From: an uncultured bacterium
Lineage (GTDB): Bacteria > Hydrogenedentota > Hydrogenedentia > Hydrogenedentales > CAILVY01
Assembly (NCBI GenBank): GCA_937951485.1
Contig: CALEDJ010000016.1
Coordinates: forward strand, 139,086-203,085
Length of the DNA: 64,000 bases
Direction: 5' to 3'
Numbering within the stretch: the stretch's first letter is position 1; each line of letters begins with the position of its first letter. Positions 57,119 to 64,000 of the stretch are shown in pieces. A model generated the notes under the pieces. It had not been told where the DNA came from and made no database searches. It saw only the letters and a list, made by a program, of their open reading frames with translations. The translations under genes and the position numbers were made by a program.

Positions 57119-57979
57119 TCACAGCACTTCGGTCAGCGTCGCAATCTCTTCGAAGCGCCCCGCGCAAAGATGTTCCGGGTAGGCATTGAAGGCGCCGGAA
57201 GCGATGTTCCGCCATGCGGTCCATATCGCCTGTCCAGGAGCGGCGAGATCGGTCTGGCGCCTGACCAGCGCCTCCTCGGCCAGCAGAAATCGCGCGCGGG
57301 TGCCGGCGTCCCACTCCGGCATGTCGCGCGCCAGGATCGCCAGCCGCCGGATGATCGCGTCACAAATGCGCTTGCCGTCCCCGGCGTTGGCGAAGCGCTT
57401 CGGGTCTCGGCCGCCCACGCCCTGGTGCGGCTCCTCGCCGAGGCGATCCAGGTCCACCTTGCCGGGAAACAGGTGCATCATAAGGGAGGTCTCAAAGAAC
57501 GCGGCATGGTCGCCGTAATAATTTTCATCCAACGCGAGGAAGTATTCCGGCGTGCCGAGCACGGGGATTTCCAGCAGGCGGGTCATGCGCACCGCCGTGT
57601 CGCGCACGAGGATCTGCTGGGCCGCCCCGTAATGTCCTGTCAGCAGGATAATCGCCTTGAACCCGTTCCGCCGCGCCTCGCGGCACCATTGCTCCAGCCA
57701 GGGACGCAAATACCGCGATTCGCGCGCATTTTCAGGATCGAAAATGAAGGTGTGCGGTTCATCCAGGCCGCCCACCCCCCCGAAAATCGGCGGATGCACG
57801 ACGCCGCGCCCCATTTCGGCGGCGCGCACGCACAGCGCATGCGCCTTCACGGCGTCCACGCCCGTCACATTGTGCAGCCCATGCCATTCGATCGTACCCA
57901 TCGGCAGGAAAACCGTCGGACATGCCGCCAATGCGGCATCCAGTTCGCGCGGCATCAGGTATTCCATGCGGACTTCCAT
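57119..57979 (-). CDS. Creatininase-family amidohydrolase
   Basis: 286 residues with GGAGGG upstream of ATG 57979. PMGTIEWHGLHNVTGVDAVK at 26-45 holds the metal-binding Glu and His residues and Asp of the family. LTGHYG near 114 and the later Glu in HAAFFETSLMMHL complete the site. Members hydrolyse cyclic amides such as creatinine, or N-formyl and formamide groups in cofactor and flavin pathways. Substrate unknown. The 113 bases between it and the argA-like gene hold no signal that I can read. Confidence 0.88.
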   Translation of the reverse strand: MEVRMEYLMPRELDAALAACPTVFLPMGTIEWHGLHNVTGVDAVKAHALCVRAAEMGRGVVHPPIFGGVGGLDEPHTFIFDPENARESRYLRPWLEQWCREARRNGFKAIILLTGHYGAAQQILVRDTAVRMTRLLEIPVLGTPEYFLALDENYYGDHAAFFETSLMMHLFPGKVDLDRLGEEPHQGVGGRDPKRFANAGDGKRICDAIIRRLAILARDMPEWDAGTRARFLLAEEALVRRQTDLAAPGQAIWTAWRNIASGAFNAYPEHLCAGRFEEIATLTEVL

Positions 57980-58180
57980 CGCAGTGCCCTCCCATGCGCA
58001 GTCGAAGTTGGCGTCACGGCGCGCTTGTGCGTATTATGACACGGTGCATGAATGCAAGAGTAGACGAGGCTTCCAGTCTCGTCGCACGCTTTGGCCGGCG
58101 CGGACTTGCTCACGCAGTCCAAAGGGAGCGCCGTGCAGATTTGACTGAAGGCTTTTGCTCGGCGCAAGGAGGGTGACGCA

Positions 58181-60454
58181 ATGTCAGGAACGGTAGTGGT
58201 CATGATGTTGTTGACGGCGGCGGAACTTCCGGCGGGCAATGCGCCCGCGCCGGTGTCCTTCCCGCATTTTCCGGACCGGCTGCACGCCTTCGTGTGGCTG
58301 AACTGGGAACTGGTTCCGATGGAGCGCATGGCGGCGTGTGTCGGCGCGACGCCGGAACAGATTCACGCCATCGGGCGGCGCATGGGACTGGCCGATCCCC
58401 CTGCGGTGTCCGAGGAACAATGGCTGCGGTCCTACATCACCGTCATCCGGCGCAACTGGCACCTGCTTCCTTACGAGCAACTCCTTGCCCTGTTGGGCTG
58501 GAGCGCGGACGAACTCGCCTACACCCTCCGCGAAGATGATTTTCTGTTTATCAAACTCGGCAGCCACAAGCCCGCATGCGCCCCCCTCCGCTATGCGACT
58601 GAATCGGAGGAGACCCTGCGCCGCGCCGAAGCCGTCGGCGCGGCAATCCACGAAGCGTTCCCCGACGGCCTGGCGGCCGGACCGGATCCGCTCTTTGGGT
58701 TTGTGGCACGGCTGTCCGCGCCGCCGGAACATCCGCCGCGCACCTGGGAAAGCCGCTTTGCGCCGCGTTTCTGTCCGTCGTATTTCGCCATCTACGGCGA
58801 CCCGTTTCTGCAGACGAAGGCGGAATCCTTCCCGGACGGCTACCTGGCGCGACTGGCGGACGCCGGGGTGGATGGCGTCTGGGTGCAGGCGGTGCTCTAT
58901 ACGCTGGTTGCGTTTCCCTGGGATGCGGCGCGCAGCGCGCGGCATGCGGAGCGCCTGGATGCCCTGGCGCGGCTGGCGGCGCGCATGCGCCGGCATGGTC
59001 TTGGCCTGTACCTTTACCTCAACGAGCCGCGCGCAATGCCGTTGTCGTTCTTCGAGGGGCGCGAGGAACTGCGCGGCGTGGTGGAAGGCGATCACGCGGC
59101 GATGTGCACGAGCAACCCCGCAGTGCGCGATTATCTGCGCGGGGCCGTGGCGGGCATCTGTCGGGCCGCGCCGGACCTCGCGGGCTTCTTCACCATCAGC
59201 GCCTCGGAAAACCTGACCAACTGCTGGTCGCATCACCGGGGCATGGAATGTCCCCGTTGCAAAGACCGTTCCCCCGAAGAGGTGATCGCCGAACTCCACG
59301 CCGTCCTCCGCGAAGGCATCGCCGAAGCGAATCACCCGGCCGGACTTATCGCGTGGGACTGGGGCTGGCGCGATGAATGGGTGGAGGGCATCATTGCGGG
59401 ATTGCCGCAAGATGTCGCATTGCAGAGCGTCAGCGAATGGAGCCTGCCGGTCGAGCGTGGCGGCGTGCGTACGGAAGTCGGGGAATACTCGTTGTCGGCG
59501 GTCGGGCCCGGCCCGCGCGCCACGCGCCACTGGGCGCTGGCCCGCGCGCGCGGCCTGAAGACGATGGCCAAAGTGCAGACCAACAACACCTGGGAGTTGG
59601 CGGCGGTACCCTATATCCCTGTGGTCGCGCTCGCGGCCCGACACGCCGCCAACCTGCGCACCGCACATGTCGAGGGATTGATGCTGAGTTGGACGCTCGG
59701 CGGCTATCCATCGCCGAATCTGGAGGTTTTCGCGGAAATGGGGCGGCCCGAGGAACAGGAGGTGGACGTCGTATTGCGGCGCGTCGCCGCGCGGCGCTTC
59801 GGCGAGGCGCTGGCTCCGGCGGCGGTCGCGGCATGGCAGGCGTTCAGCGCCGCTTTCACGGAATATCCCTACCATATCGGCGTGGTGTACAGCGGGCCGC
59901 AGCACGTCGGCCCCGCCAACCCGCTCTGGGAACACCCCACGGGCTACGCGCCCACCATGGTCGGGTTCCCTTACGACGGCCTCGACGGCTGGCGTACCGT
60001 CTATCCGCCGGAGGTGTTTATCGCGCAGTTCGAGAAAATGGCCGACGGCTTCGATGCGGCCATCGTCGCATTGCAGCGCGCCGCTGAGGGTGCGGAAGCA
60101 TCCGCTGAACAACGCATGGCGCTCGACAGCGAAATCACCATCGCCGAGGCGTGCGCCATCCACTTCCGCAGCGTCGCCAACCAATCGCGCTTCGTCCTTG
60201 CGCGCAACGCGCTGGCCGCGTGCGACGACGCCCCTCAGGCGGCGGAACACATCGCCGCACTGGAAACCGCGCTTCAGAGCGAACGCGAACTCGCCATCCG
60301 CCTCTACGCCCTCCAGCGGCGCGATTCGCGCATCGGCTTCGAAGCCTCGAACCATTATTTCTATGTGCCGCTCGACCTCGCGGCCAAAGTGATCAACTGC
60401 AATGATTTGCTGACCAGATGGCTGCCCGCCGAACGCGCCCGGTTCGGGGTATGA
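58181..60454 (+). CDS. Uncharacterised large protein, TIM-barrel-like, possibly exported
   Basis: 757 residues with a strong AAGGAGG ribosome-binding site. A weak signal (VVVMMLLTAAELPAGNA) begins it. Residues 180-480 look like a hydrolase barrel: FPDGYLARLADAGVDGVWVQ, GLGLYLYLNEPRAMP, AGFFTISASENLTNC, GLIAWDWGWRDEW. A CPRCKDR knuckle sits in ENLTNCWSHHRGMECPRCKD. The C-terminal 200 residues are helical. The barrel segments recall family 20-like and other retaining glycosidases, and Glu in SASENLTN and Asp in AWDWGW are candidate catalytic residues. I do not assign a family. Confidence 0.7.
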   Translation: MSGTVVVMMLLTAAELPAGNAPAPVSFPHFPDRLHAFVWLNWELVPMERMAACVGATPEQIHAIGRRMGLADPPAVSEEQWLRSYITVIRRNWHLLPYEQLLALLGWSADELAYTLREDDFLFIKLGSHKPACAPLRYATESEETLRRAEAVGAAIHEAFPDGLAAGPDPLFGFVARLSAPPEHPPRTWESRFAPRFCPSYFAIYGDPFLQTKAESFPDGYLARLADAGVDGVWVQAVLYTLVAFPWDAARSARHAERLDALARLAARMRRHGLGLYLYLNEPRAMPLSFFEGREELRGVVEGDHAAMCTSNPAVRDYLRGAVAGICRAAPDLAGFFTISASENLTNCWSHHRGMECPRCKDRSPEEVIAELHAVLREGIAEANHPAGLIAWDWGWRDEWVEGIIAGLPQDVALQSVSEWSLPVERGGVRTEVGEYSLSAVGPGPRATRHWALARARGLKTMAKVQTNNTWELAAVPYIPVVALAARHAANLRTAHVEGLMLSWTLGGYPSPNLEVFAEMGRPEEQEVDVVLRRVAARRFGEALAPAAVAAWQAFSAAFTEYPYHIGVVYSGPQHVGPANPLWEHPTGYAPTMVGFPYDGLDGWRTVYPPEVFIAQFEKMADGFDAAIVALQRAAEGAEASAEQRMALDSEITIAEACAIHFRSVANQSRFVLARNALAACDDAPQAAEHIAALETALQSERELAIRLYALQRRDSRIGFEASNHYFYVPLDLAAKVINCNDLLTRWLPAERARFGV

Positions 60455-60467
60455 GAAGGACACGACC

Positions 60468-60965
60468 TTGACGGAAATGCTTCGCCTTGACCACGTCGCG
60501 CTGGAAGTCGCCGACCTGGACGCCGCCATCGCCTTCTACACACAAAAGATAGGCCTGCGCCTGCAATTCCGGCAGGTGGACGAATCGCACCACGAAGCCT
60601 TCGCTTTTCTCGAAATGGAGGGCGGCAACCTCGAACTGCTGCAAAGCCTTGACCCCGATAATCGGCCCAAGCCCTTCACCCCCCTCCCGCGCCGCGATTC
60701 CAACTGCCCGCATGTCGCCATCGGCGTCAAAGACCTCGACGCCCTGCTGCAACAACTCCGGCGCGACGGCATTCCGCTTGTCAAAGGCCCGCTCGAAATC
60801 CCCGGTCAGGTGCGCTGGTGCTACCTGGCGGACCCGGACGGCAATATCCTCGAATTCGTGCAGTGGGCGCAAACTCCTTGCCGGTATGCCGTTCCCCATA
60901 TGCGCCGGATTCCCGCATCCGACCGGAACCTTGCTTCCTTGTCGAACAGACAGGGGCTGGAGTAG
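60468..60965 (+). CDS. VOC-family (glyoxalase/lactoylglutathione lyase-like) protein
   Basis: 165 residues from TTG 60468 (AAGGA 7 bases upstream; ATG 60477 is the alternative). LDHVALEVADLDAAIAFYTQ with the first metal His, EGGNLELLQ with Glu, PHVAIGVKDLDALLQQL and DPDGNILEFVQW follow the paired beta-alpha-beta-beta-beta modules of glyoxalase I and methylmalonyl-CoA epimerase. All four metal ligands appear present. It is 13 bases from the preceding gene and may be cotranscribed with it. The last 30 residues are an unconserved tail. Confidence 0.88.
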   Translation: MTEMLRLDHVALEVADLDAAIAFYTQKIGLRLQFRQVDESHHEAFAFLEMEGGNLELLQSLDPDNRPKPFTPLPRRDSNCPHVAIGVKDLDALLQQLRRDGIPLVKGPLEIPGQVRWCYLADPDGNILEFVQWAQTPCRYAVPHMRRIPASDRNLASLSNRQGLE

Positions 60966-60975
60966 AATCCGCGGC

Positions 60976-61950
60976 ATGATTACCGCTTACATCCTGCACG
61001 ATGCCGGCAATTCGGAAATCCTCCGGGACGCCTCGGCGATCGCGGACGTATGGGCCGCCGGCGGGGTCTCGATGTGGGTGGATGTGGCGGGGGATGAGCG
61101 GGCCGCGTTGGAAACGCTGGGGGAACGCATGGGCATCGAGCGCCCGGCCATCGAGGACTGTTTCGAGGGACGACAGCGCCCCCGCATTGACGAATACGAT
61201 GACCACATTTTTCTATTGATGTATGATCCTGCTGTTTCAGAGGGGACGACGGCATTTTCCCCGAACAAGGTGGGAGTGTTCTATAGTCCGAAGCGCATGG
61301 TGACGGTGCACCCGGAGCCGGTCCGCGCGCTGGACCCGGTTCACCGGCGCTGCGCCGCCAATCCTGGTGCGGCCTTCCAGCGCGGACTGGATTCCCTGCT
61401 CTATATGATTATTGACGGCATTGTGGACGACTGCGTGCTGACGGCGGAAAATTACGAAGACGCCATGGATGCCGTGGAGGAGCGATCGCTCGCCGGGGAA
61501 ATTGACTCGAACATTCTGGGCGATCTCTCGCAACTGCGCCGCGATCTCATTGCGTTCCGCCGCTACCTCAGTTCACTGCGCGAGGCGTTGCGTCCCTTCG
61601 CGCAAGGGATGTACCGGCATCTTTCTATTGATCTGGAATTTCAATTCCGGCACGTGACGGACCATGTGTCGCTGGCGTTGGAGGTGATAGAAGGGCTGCG
61701 TGAAGCCACCCACGCCGTCCACGACAACTATTTCGCGCAACTGGCCGAACGCACCAATGCGCTCATGCGCACCCTGACCCTGTTTTCCACCTTCCTGCTC
61801 CCCCTCGCGCTGATCACGGGCTTCTACGGCATGAACATCATCCTGGTCCCGTCCATCGAAAGCCCGTGGACCACCGTGTTCGTCTGCGCGCTGATGGTGA
61901 TTACCGGCGTCTGCATGTACACCTACTTCCGCCGCCGAAAGTTTCTGTAA
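60976..61950 (+). CDS. corA: CorA-family divalent cation transporter
   Basis: 324 residues from ATG 60976; the frame open from 60649 overlaps the VOC gene and is discarded. The long cytoplasmic domain and stalk helix are followed by two C-terminal membrane helices. The pore motif YGMN (GFYGMNI) stands at the end of the first helix (LFSTFLLPLALITGFYGMN), and a basic tail FRRRKFL ends the protein. It imports Mg2+ or Co2+ down the membrane potential. Confidence 0.93.
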   Translation: MITAYILHDAGNSEILRDASAIADVWAAGGVSMWVDVAGDERAALETLGERMGIERPAIEDCFEGRQRPRIDEYDDHIFLLMYDPAVSEGTTAFSPNKVGVFYSPKRMVTVHPEPVRALDPVHRRCAANPGAAFQRGLDSLLYMIIDGIVDDCVLTAENYEDAMDAVEERSLAGEIDSNILGDLSQLRRDLIAFRRYLSSLREALRPFAQGMYRHLSIDLEFQFRHVTDHVSLALEVIEGLREATHAVHDNYFAQLAERTNALMRTLTLFSTFLLPLALITGFYGMNIILVPSIESPWTTVFVCALMVITGVCMYTYFRRRKFL

Positions 61951-62053
61951 TTTTCCCCTCTGGCCGACCCGGCGCGACAGCGCCTTCCCTGTCACGGAGT
62001 AATCCCGGGCATTTGTGTTGTTTCCTCTGTGGAACATATACTGGCTTGCGCAA

Positions 62054-62080
62054 AGTTCCGGAGTACAGGCTTCAGCCTGC
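62054..62080. repeat. Rep-B repeat, single copy
   Basis: AGTTCCGGAGTACAGGCTTC followed by AGCCTG; the palindrome CAGGCTTCAGCCTG is complete here. It lies in the 150-base gap between corA and the DUF362 gene. Confidence 0.75.
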
Positions 62081-62103
62081 CGATGTTCGGGAGTATCAAC
62101 AAC

Positions 62104-63180
62104 ATGAGCAAAGTTGCGGTCTTGAAAACCACGCCGGAGACGGTGATCGCGGATTATAAGCGGCTGCTGGATATGGCTGAGTTCACCAAACATATCCCCA
62201 GAGACAAGCCGGTCATTCTCAAGGACAACATCTCCTGGCATTACATGTTTCCCGGGGCGAACACGACGCCGTGGCAGTTGGAAGCCGTCATCCAGTACCT
62301 CCAGGACAACGGCTACCGGGACATCTCGGCGGTGCACAACGAAACGGTGGTCATCAACGCGCCGAAGGGCCAGCGCCTCAACCGGCTGGACAAGGTCTAT
62401 GCCCGCTATGGCATCCGGGAGTTGATGAACTACGAACCGAACGACATGAAGTGGATTCGCTACGAACCGAAGGCGAAGATGCAGGCGCTGGATAGCATCT
62501 TTCCGGAAGGCATCATGATTCCGGATTATTTCTTCGGAAAAAGCATCGTGCATCTGCCGACGGTGAAATGCCACATCTACACGACCATGACCGGCGCGAT
62601 GAAAAACGCCTTCGGGGGCCTGTTGAATACCAGACGGCACTATACGCATTCGGTGATCCATGAAACACTGTGCGACCTGCTGGCCATCCAGCAGGAAATC
62701 CATACCGGCATCTTCGCCGTGATGGACGGCACCACCTGCGGCAACGGCCCGGGACCGAGATGCATGGTTCCCGTTCAGAAGGACTATATTCTTGCCAGCG
62801 CAGACTCCGTCGCGATTGACTGCGTCTCCACGCACCTGATGGGACTGGACCCGCATGCCGTCAAATGCGTGTGGCTTGCACACGAACTGGGGCTGGGCGT
62901 GGGCAAGTTTGAGGAGATAGAAGTGGTCGGCGAGGACATCCGCAACGAACACTTCGGTTTCTCGGTCGGCTCCACCTTCGCCAGCCACGTCGGTCACACC
63001 ATGTGGTTCGGGCCGATGCGCCCCATTCAGAAACTGTTTTTCCACACTCCCATCGTCAACATTTTCATCCTGGGGTCCTATCTCTATCACGATTATTTCT
63101 GGTACCGTGTGAAGGGGATGCCGCGCGTGCGCGAGTGGCTCGAGACGCCCTGGGGCCGCCTGTTTGAAACCTACGGATGA
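62104..63180 (+). CDS. DUF362-family protein
   Basis: 358 residues from ATG 62104; the frame open from 62029 runs through a Rep-B repeat. VILKDNISWHYMFPGANTTP near 38, LPTVKCHIYTTMTGAMKNAF near 162 and DGTTCGNGPGPRCMVP with ASADSVAIDCVSTHLMGLDP follow the DUF362 pattern. Many members carry ferredoxin clusters, but this one has no CxxCxxC cluster. The C-terminal 60 residues include a hydrophobic stretch (IVNIFILGSYLYHDYFWY). The role is unknown. Confidence 0.8.
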   Translation: MSKVAVLKTTPETVIADYKRLLDMAEFTKHIPRDKPVILKDNISWHYMFPGANTTPWQLEAVIQYLQDNGYRDISAVHNETVVINAPKGQRLNRLDKVYARYGIRELMNYEPNDMKWIRYEPKAKMQALDSIFPEGIMIPDYFFGKSIVHLPTVKCHIYTTMTGAMKNAFGGLLNTRRHYTHSVIHETLCDLLAIQQEIHTGIFAVMDGTTCGNGPGPRCMVPVQKDYILASADSVAIDCVSTHLMGLDPHAVKCVWLAHELGLGVGKFEEIEVVGEDIRNEHFGFSVGSTFASHVGHTMWFGPMRPIQKLFFHTPIVNIFILGSYLYHDYFWYRVKGMPRVREWLETPWGRLFETYG

Positions 63181-63377
63181 TTGCCCCGAAGCCGGAGTCA
63201 TTCGCCGGCAGACACGAAAGGCGTCCCGGGAAAACGGGAACACACCGTGATGATCCCGGCGGCGATCCCTGTTTTCATTAACGACGGTGTACCATTGCCT
63301 GCGGACGTGAAAACCGAAATCACGGCCGCTTGAAATGGCCACCCGAAGACGGCCTCCACGCTTATGTCACGGAAGAT

Positions 63378-63843
63378 TCATGCACCTGGCGGCGGTCCAG
63401 GACAGAACCCGTCTTCCGTCGGCGGGTCTTCCCCGGGACAATGGTAATACCCGCCGGAATTGTAGAACTGGATCACCCGAAGCACCTCTGACAGACTGAT
63501 CATCCAGTTCTGCGGGTTGTAATCGCTCGCGTGCGGGACACAATCCTGTTGCGATGGATTCGGACCGGGCACATACCCGTCTTCCGTGTTTTCCGGCGGA
63601 ATGGCGCAATGGTAGCCGCCGGAGTTATAGAACTGGATAATCCGCAGCACTTCTGAAAGGCTGATCACGTTATCGTGGTTCTGGTCGGCATCGTGGTATT
63701 CCTCTTCGCCCTCGCCTTCCCCTTCGCCCTCGCCTTCACCTTCGCCCTCGCCTTCACCTTCGCCTTCGCCTTCCCCTTCGCCTTCGCCTTCCCCTTCGCC
63801 CTCGCCCTCGCCTTCGCCCTCGCCCTCGCCCTCGCCTTCGGCA
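63378..63843 (-). CDS. C-terminal fragment of a secreted protein: GE-repeat linker and two dockerin-like repeats
   Basis: Read on the minus strand, about 22 Gly-Glu pairs (63702-63842) lead into two tandem copies of a dockerin/EF-hand-like module. The first is HDADQNHDNVISLSEVLRI, then IQFYNSGGYHC; the second is ASDYNPQNWMISLSEVLRVI, then QFYNSGGYYHC. Each ends in TEDGYVPGP or TEDGFCPGP. The D-x-N-x-D loop can bind calcium in the first copy, less clearly in the second. Such tails close large secreted proteins in Hydrogenedentes-like genomes. The N-terminal part is missing: the frame continues to 63908 only through sequence that does not look native. Confidence 0.75.
63702..63842. repeat. Hexanucleotide low-complexity repeat
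   Basis: Runs of CCTTCG and CCCTCG units on the plus strand, coding for Gly-Glu pairs on the minus strand. About 23 units. It is a likely site of replication slippage and of assembly error. Confidence 0.9.
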
Positions 63844-64000
63844 GGGGACCGGCACTCGCCGTCGAGCACGGCTGGTACGCCTACCCCTTGCTCTACGGCG
63901 CGCTCCACCCCGACGCGCAGTGGTGCGCGGTGCGGGACGAGAGTCGCGCCGGCTCGGGCCCGCTCCTCGACGAGCTCCCCGCGGGTGAGGTCCCCTTCTC
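63844..64000 (+). CDS. Partial open frame of foreign character at window end
   Basis: A plus-strand frame from 63846 stays open for 51 codons to the edge and translates as GPALAVEHGWYAYPLLYGAL followed by HPDAQWCAVRDESRAG and more. About 92% of its codons end in G or C, more than the neighbouring genes. It has no start codon because the frame runs back into the repeat. I do not recognise it. It may belong to another genome joined at the repeat. Confidence 0.4.

Noticed and set aside
63844-63908. N-terminal part of the 176-residue minus-strand frame at the right end
   Set aside because: Its 22 residues before the GE repeat have no signal peptide or domain and lie opposite a better plus-strand frame, so I ended the fragment at the repeat.

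Overview
The window is about 64 kb of GC-rich DNA (roughly 60% GC) from a free-living diderm bacterium. The gene set points to the Planctomycetes/Lentisphaerae/Hydrogenedentes end of the tree, and most likely to an uncultured Hydrogenedentota-type lineage. The evidence is a run of secreted carbohydrate-active proteins (GH38-type, GBA2/GH116-type, two-domain DUF1080, Cys-type sulfatase, Tat-exported Gfo/Idh/MocA oxidoreductase), a prepilin-like protein with the H-x9-DG box, LolA (hence an outer membrane), and a GEGEGE linker followed by dockerin-like repeats at the right end. The taxonomic call is inference from family content, not from a marker-gene tree.

Layout. 0.1-3.8 kb: PEP-utilising enzyme, zinc-ribbon Nudix hydrolase, methyltransferase. 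4.5-5.2 kb: tRNA-Lys(UUU) and RNase P RNA, both on the minus strand. 5.6-11.6 kb: surface-polysaccharide block made of a sugar dehydrogenase, sugar N-formyltransferase, DegT aminotransferase, nucleotide-sugar 6-dehydrogenase and a Wzy/WaaL-type membrane protein. Together they could make and polymerise an N-formylated amino-uronic sugar. 11.7-20.9 kb: rarA, TlpA-like thioredoxin, a TIM-barrel/beta-propeller secreted protein, Nudix, aldehyde dehydrogenase, Tat oxidoreductase. 20.8-23.6 kb: two Opp/Dpp-type ATPases without permeases, then PlsC. 24-27 kb: argH and an HD-GYP response regulator. 27-36.4 kb: GH38-type mannosidase, DUF1080 protein, aldo/keto reductase, a divergent pair of phosphodiesterase/phospholipase C genes, and a 14-cysteine membrane protein. 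36.6-42.2 kb: ppdK and a three-subunit 2-oxoacid:ferredoxin oxidoreductase (central carbon/anaerobic metabolism). 42.5-45.1 kb: GBA2-type glucosidase. 45.3-49 kb: recO-lepA-lepB. 49.2-52.3 kb: sulfatase, SLBB protein, prepilin-like protein. 52.8-57 kb: ubiE facing an overlapping operon argA-like/proC/divIVA/lolA/maf. 57.1-63.2 kb: creatininase-family amidohydrolase, unknown secreted TIM-barrel-like protein, VOC protein, CorA, DUF362 protein. 63.4-64 kb: dockerin-like C-terminus, GE repeat, then about 155 bp of unlike sequence.

The gaps between genes carry several families of short, mostly palindromic dispersed repeats. Rep-A is a double hairpin clustered at 23.7 kb, Rep-B a 31-bp palindromic unit, and Rep-C/D GC-rich units that form a 73-bp tandem array at 52.5 kb. 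No CRISPR array, cas gene, transposase, integrase or phage gene was seen. The strongest candidates for something new are the formyl-sugar cassette, the cysteine-rich membrane protein, the phospholipase pair, the two large uncharacterised secreted proteins and the repeat families. The right-hand end looks like an assembly chimera made across the GE repeat.
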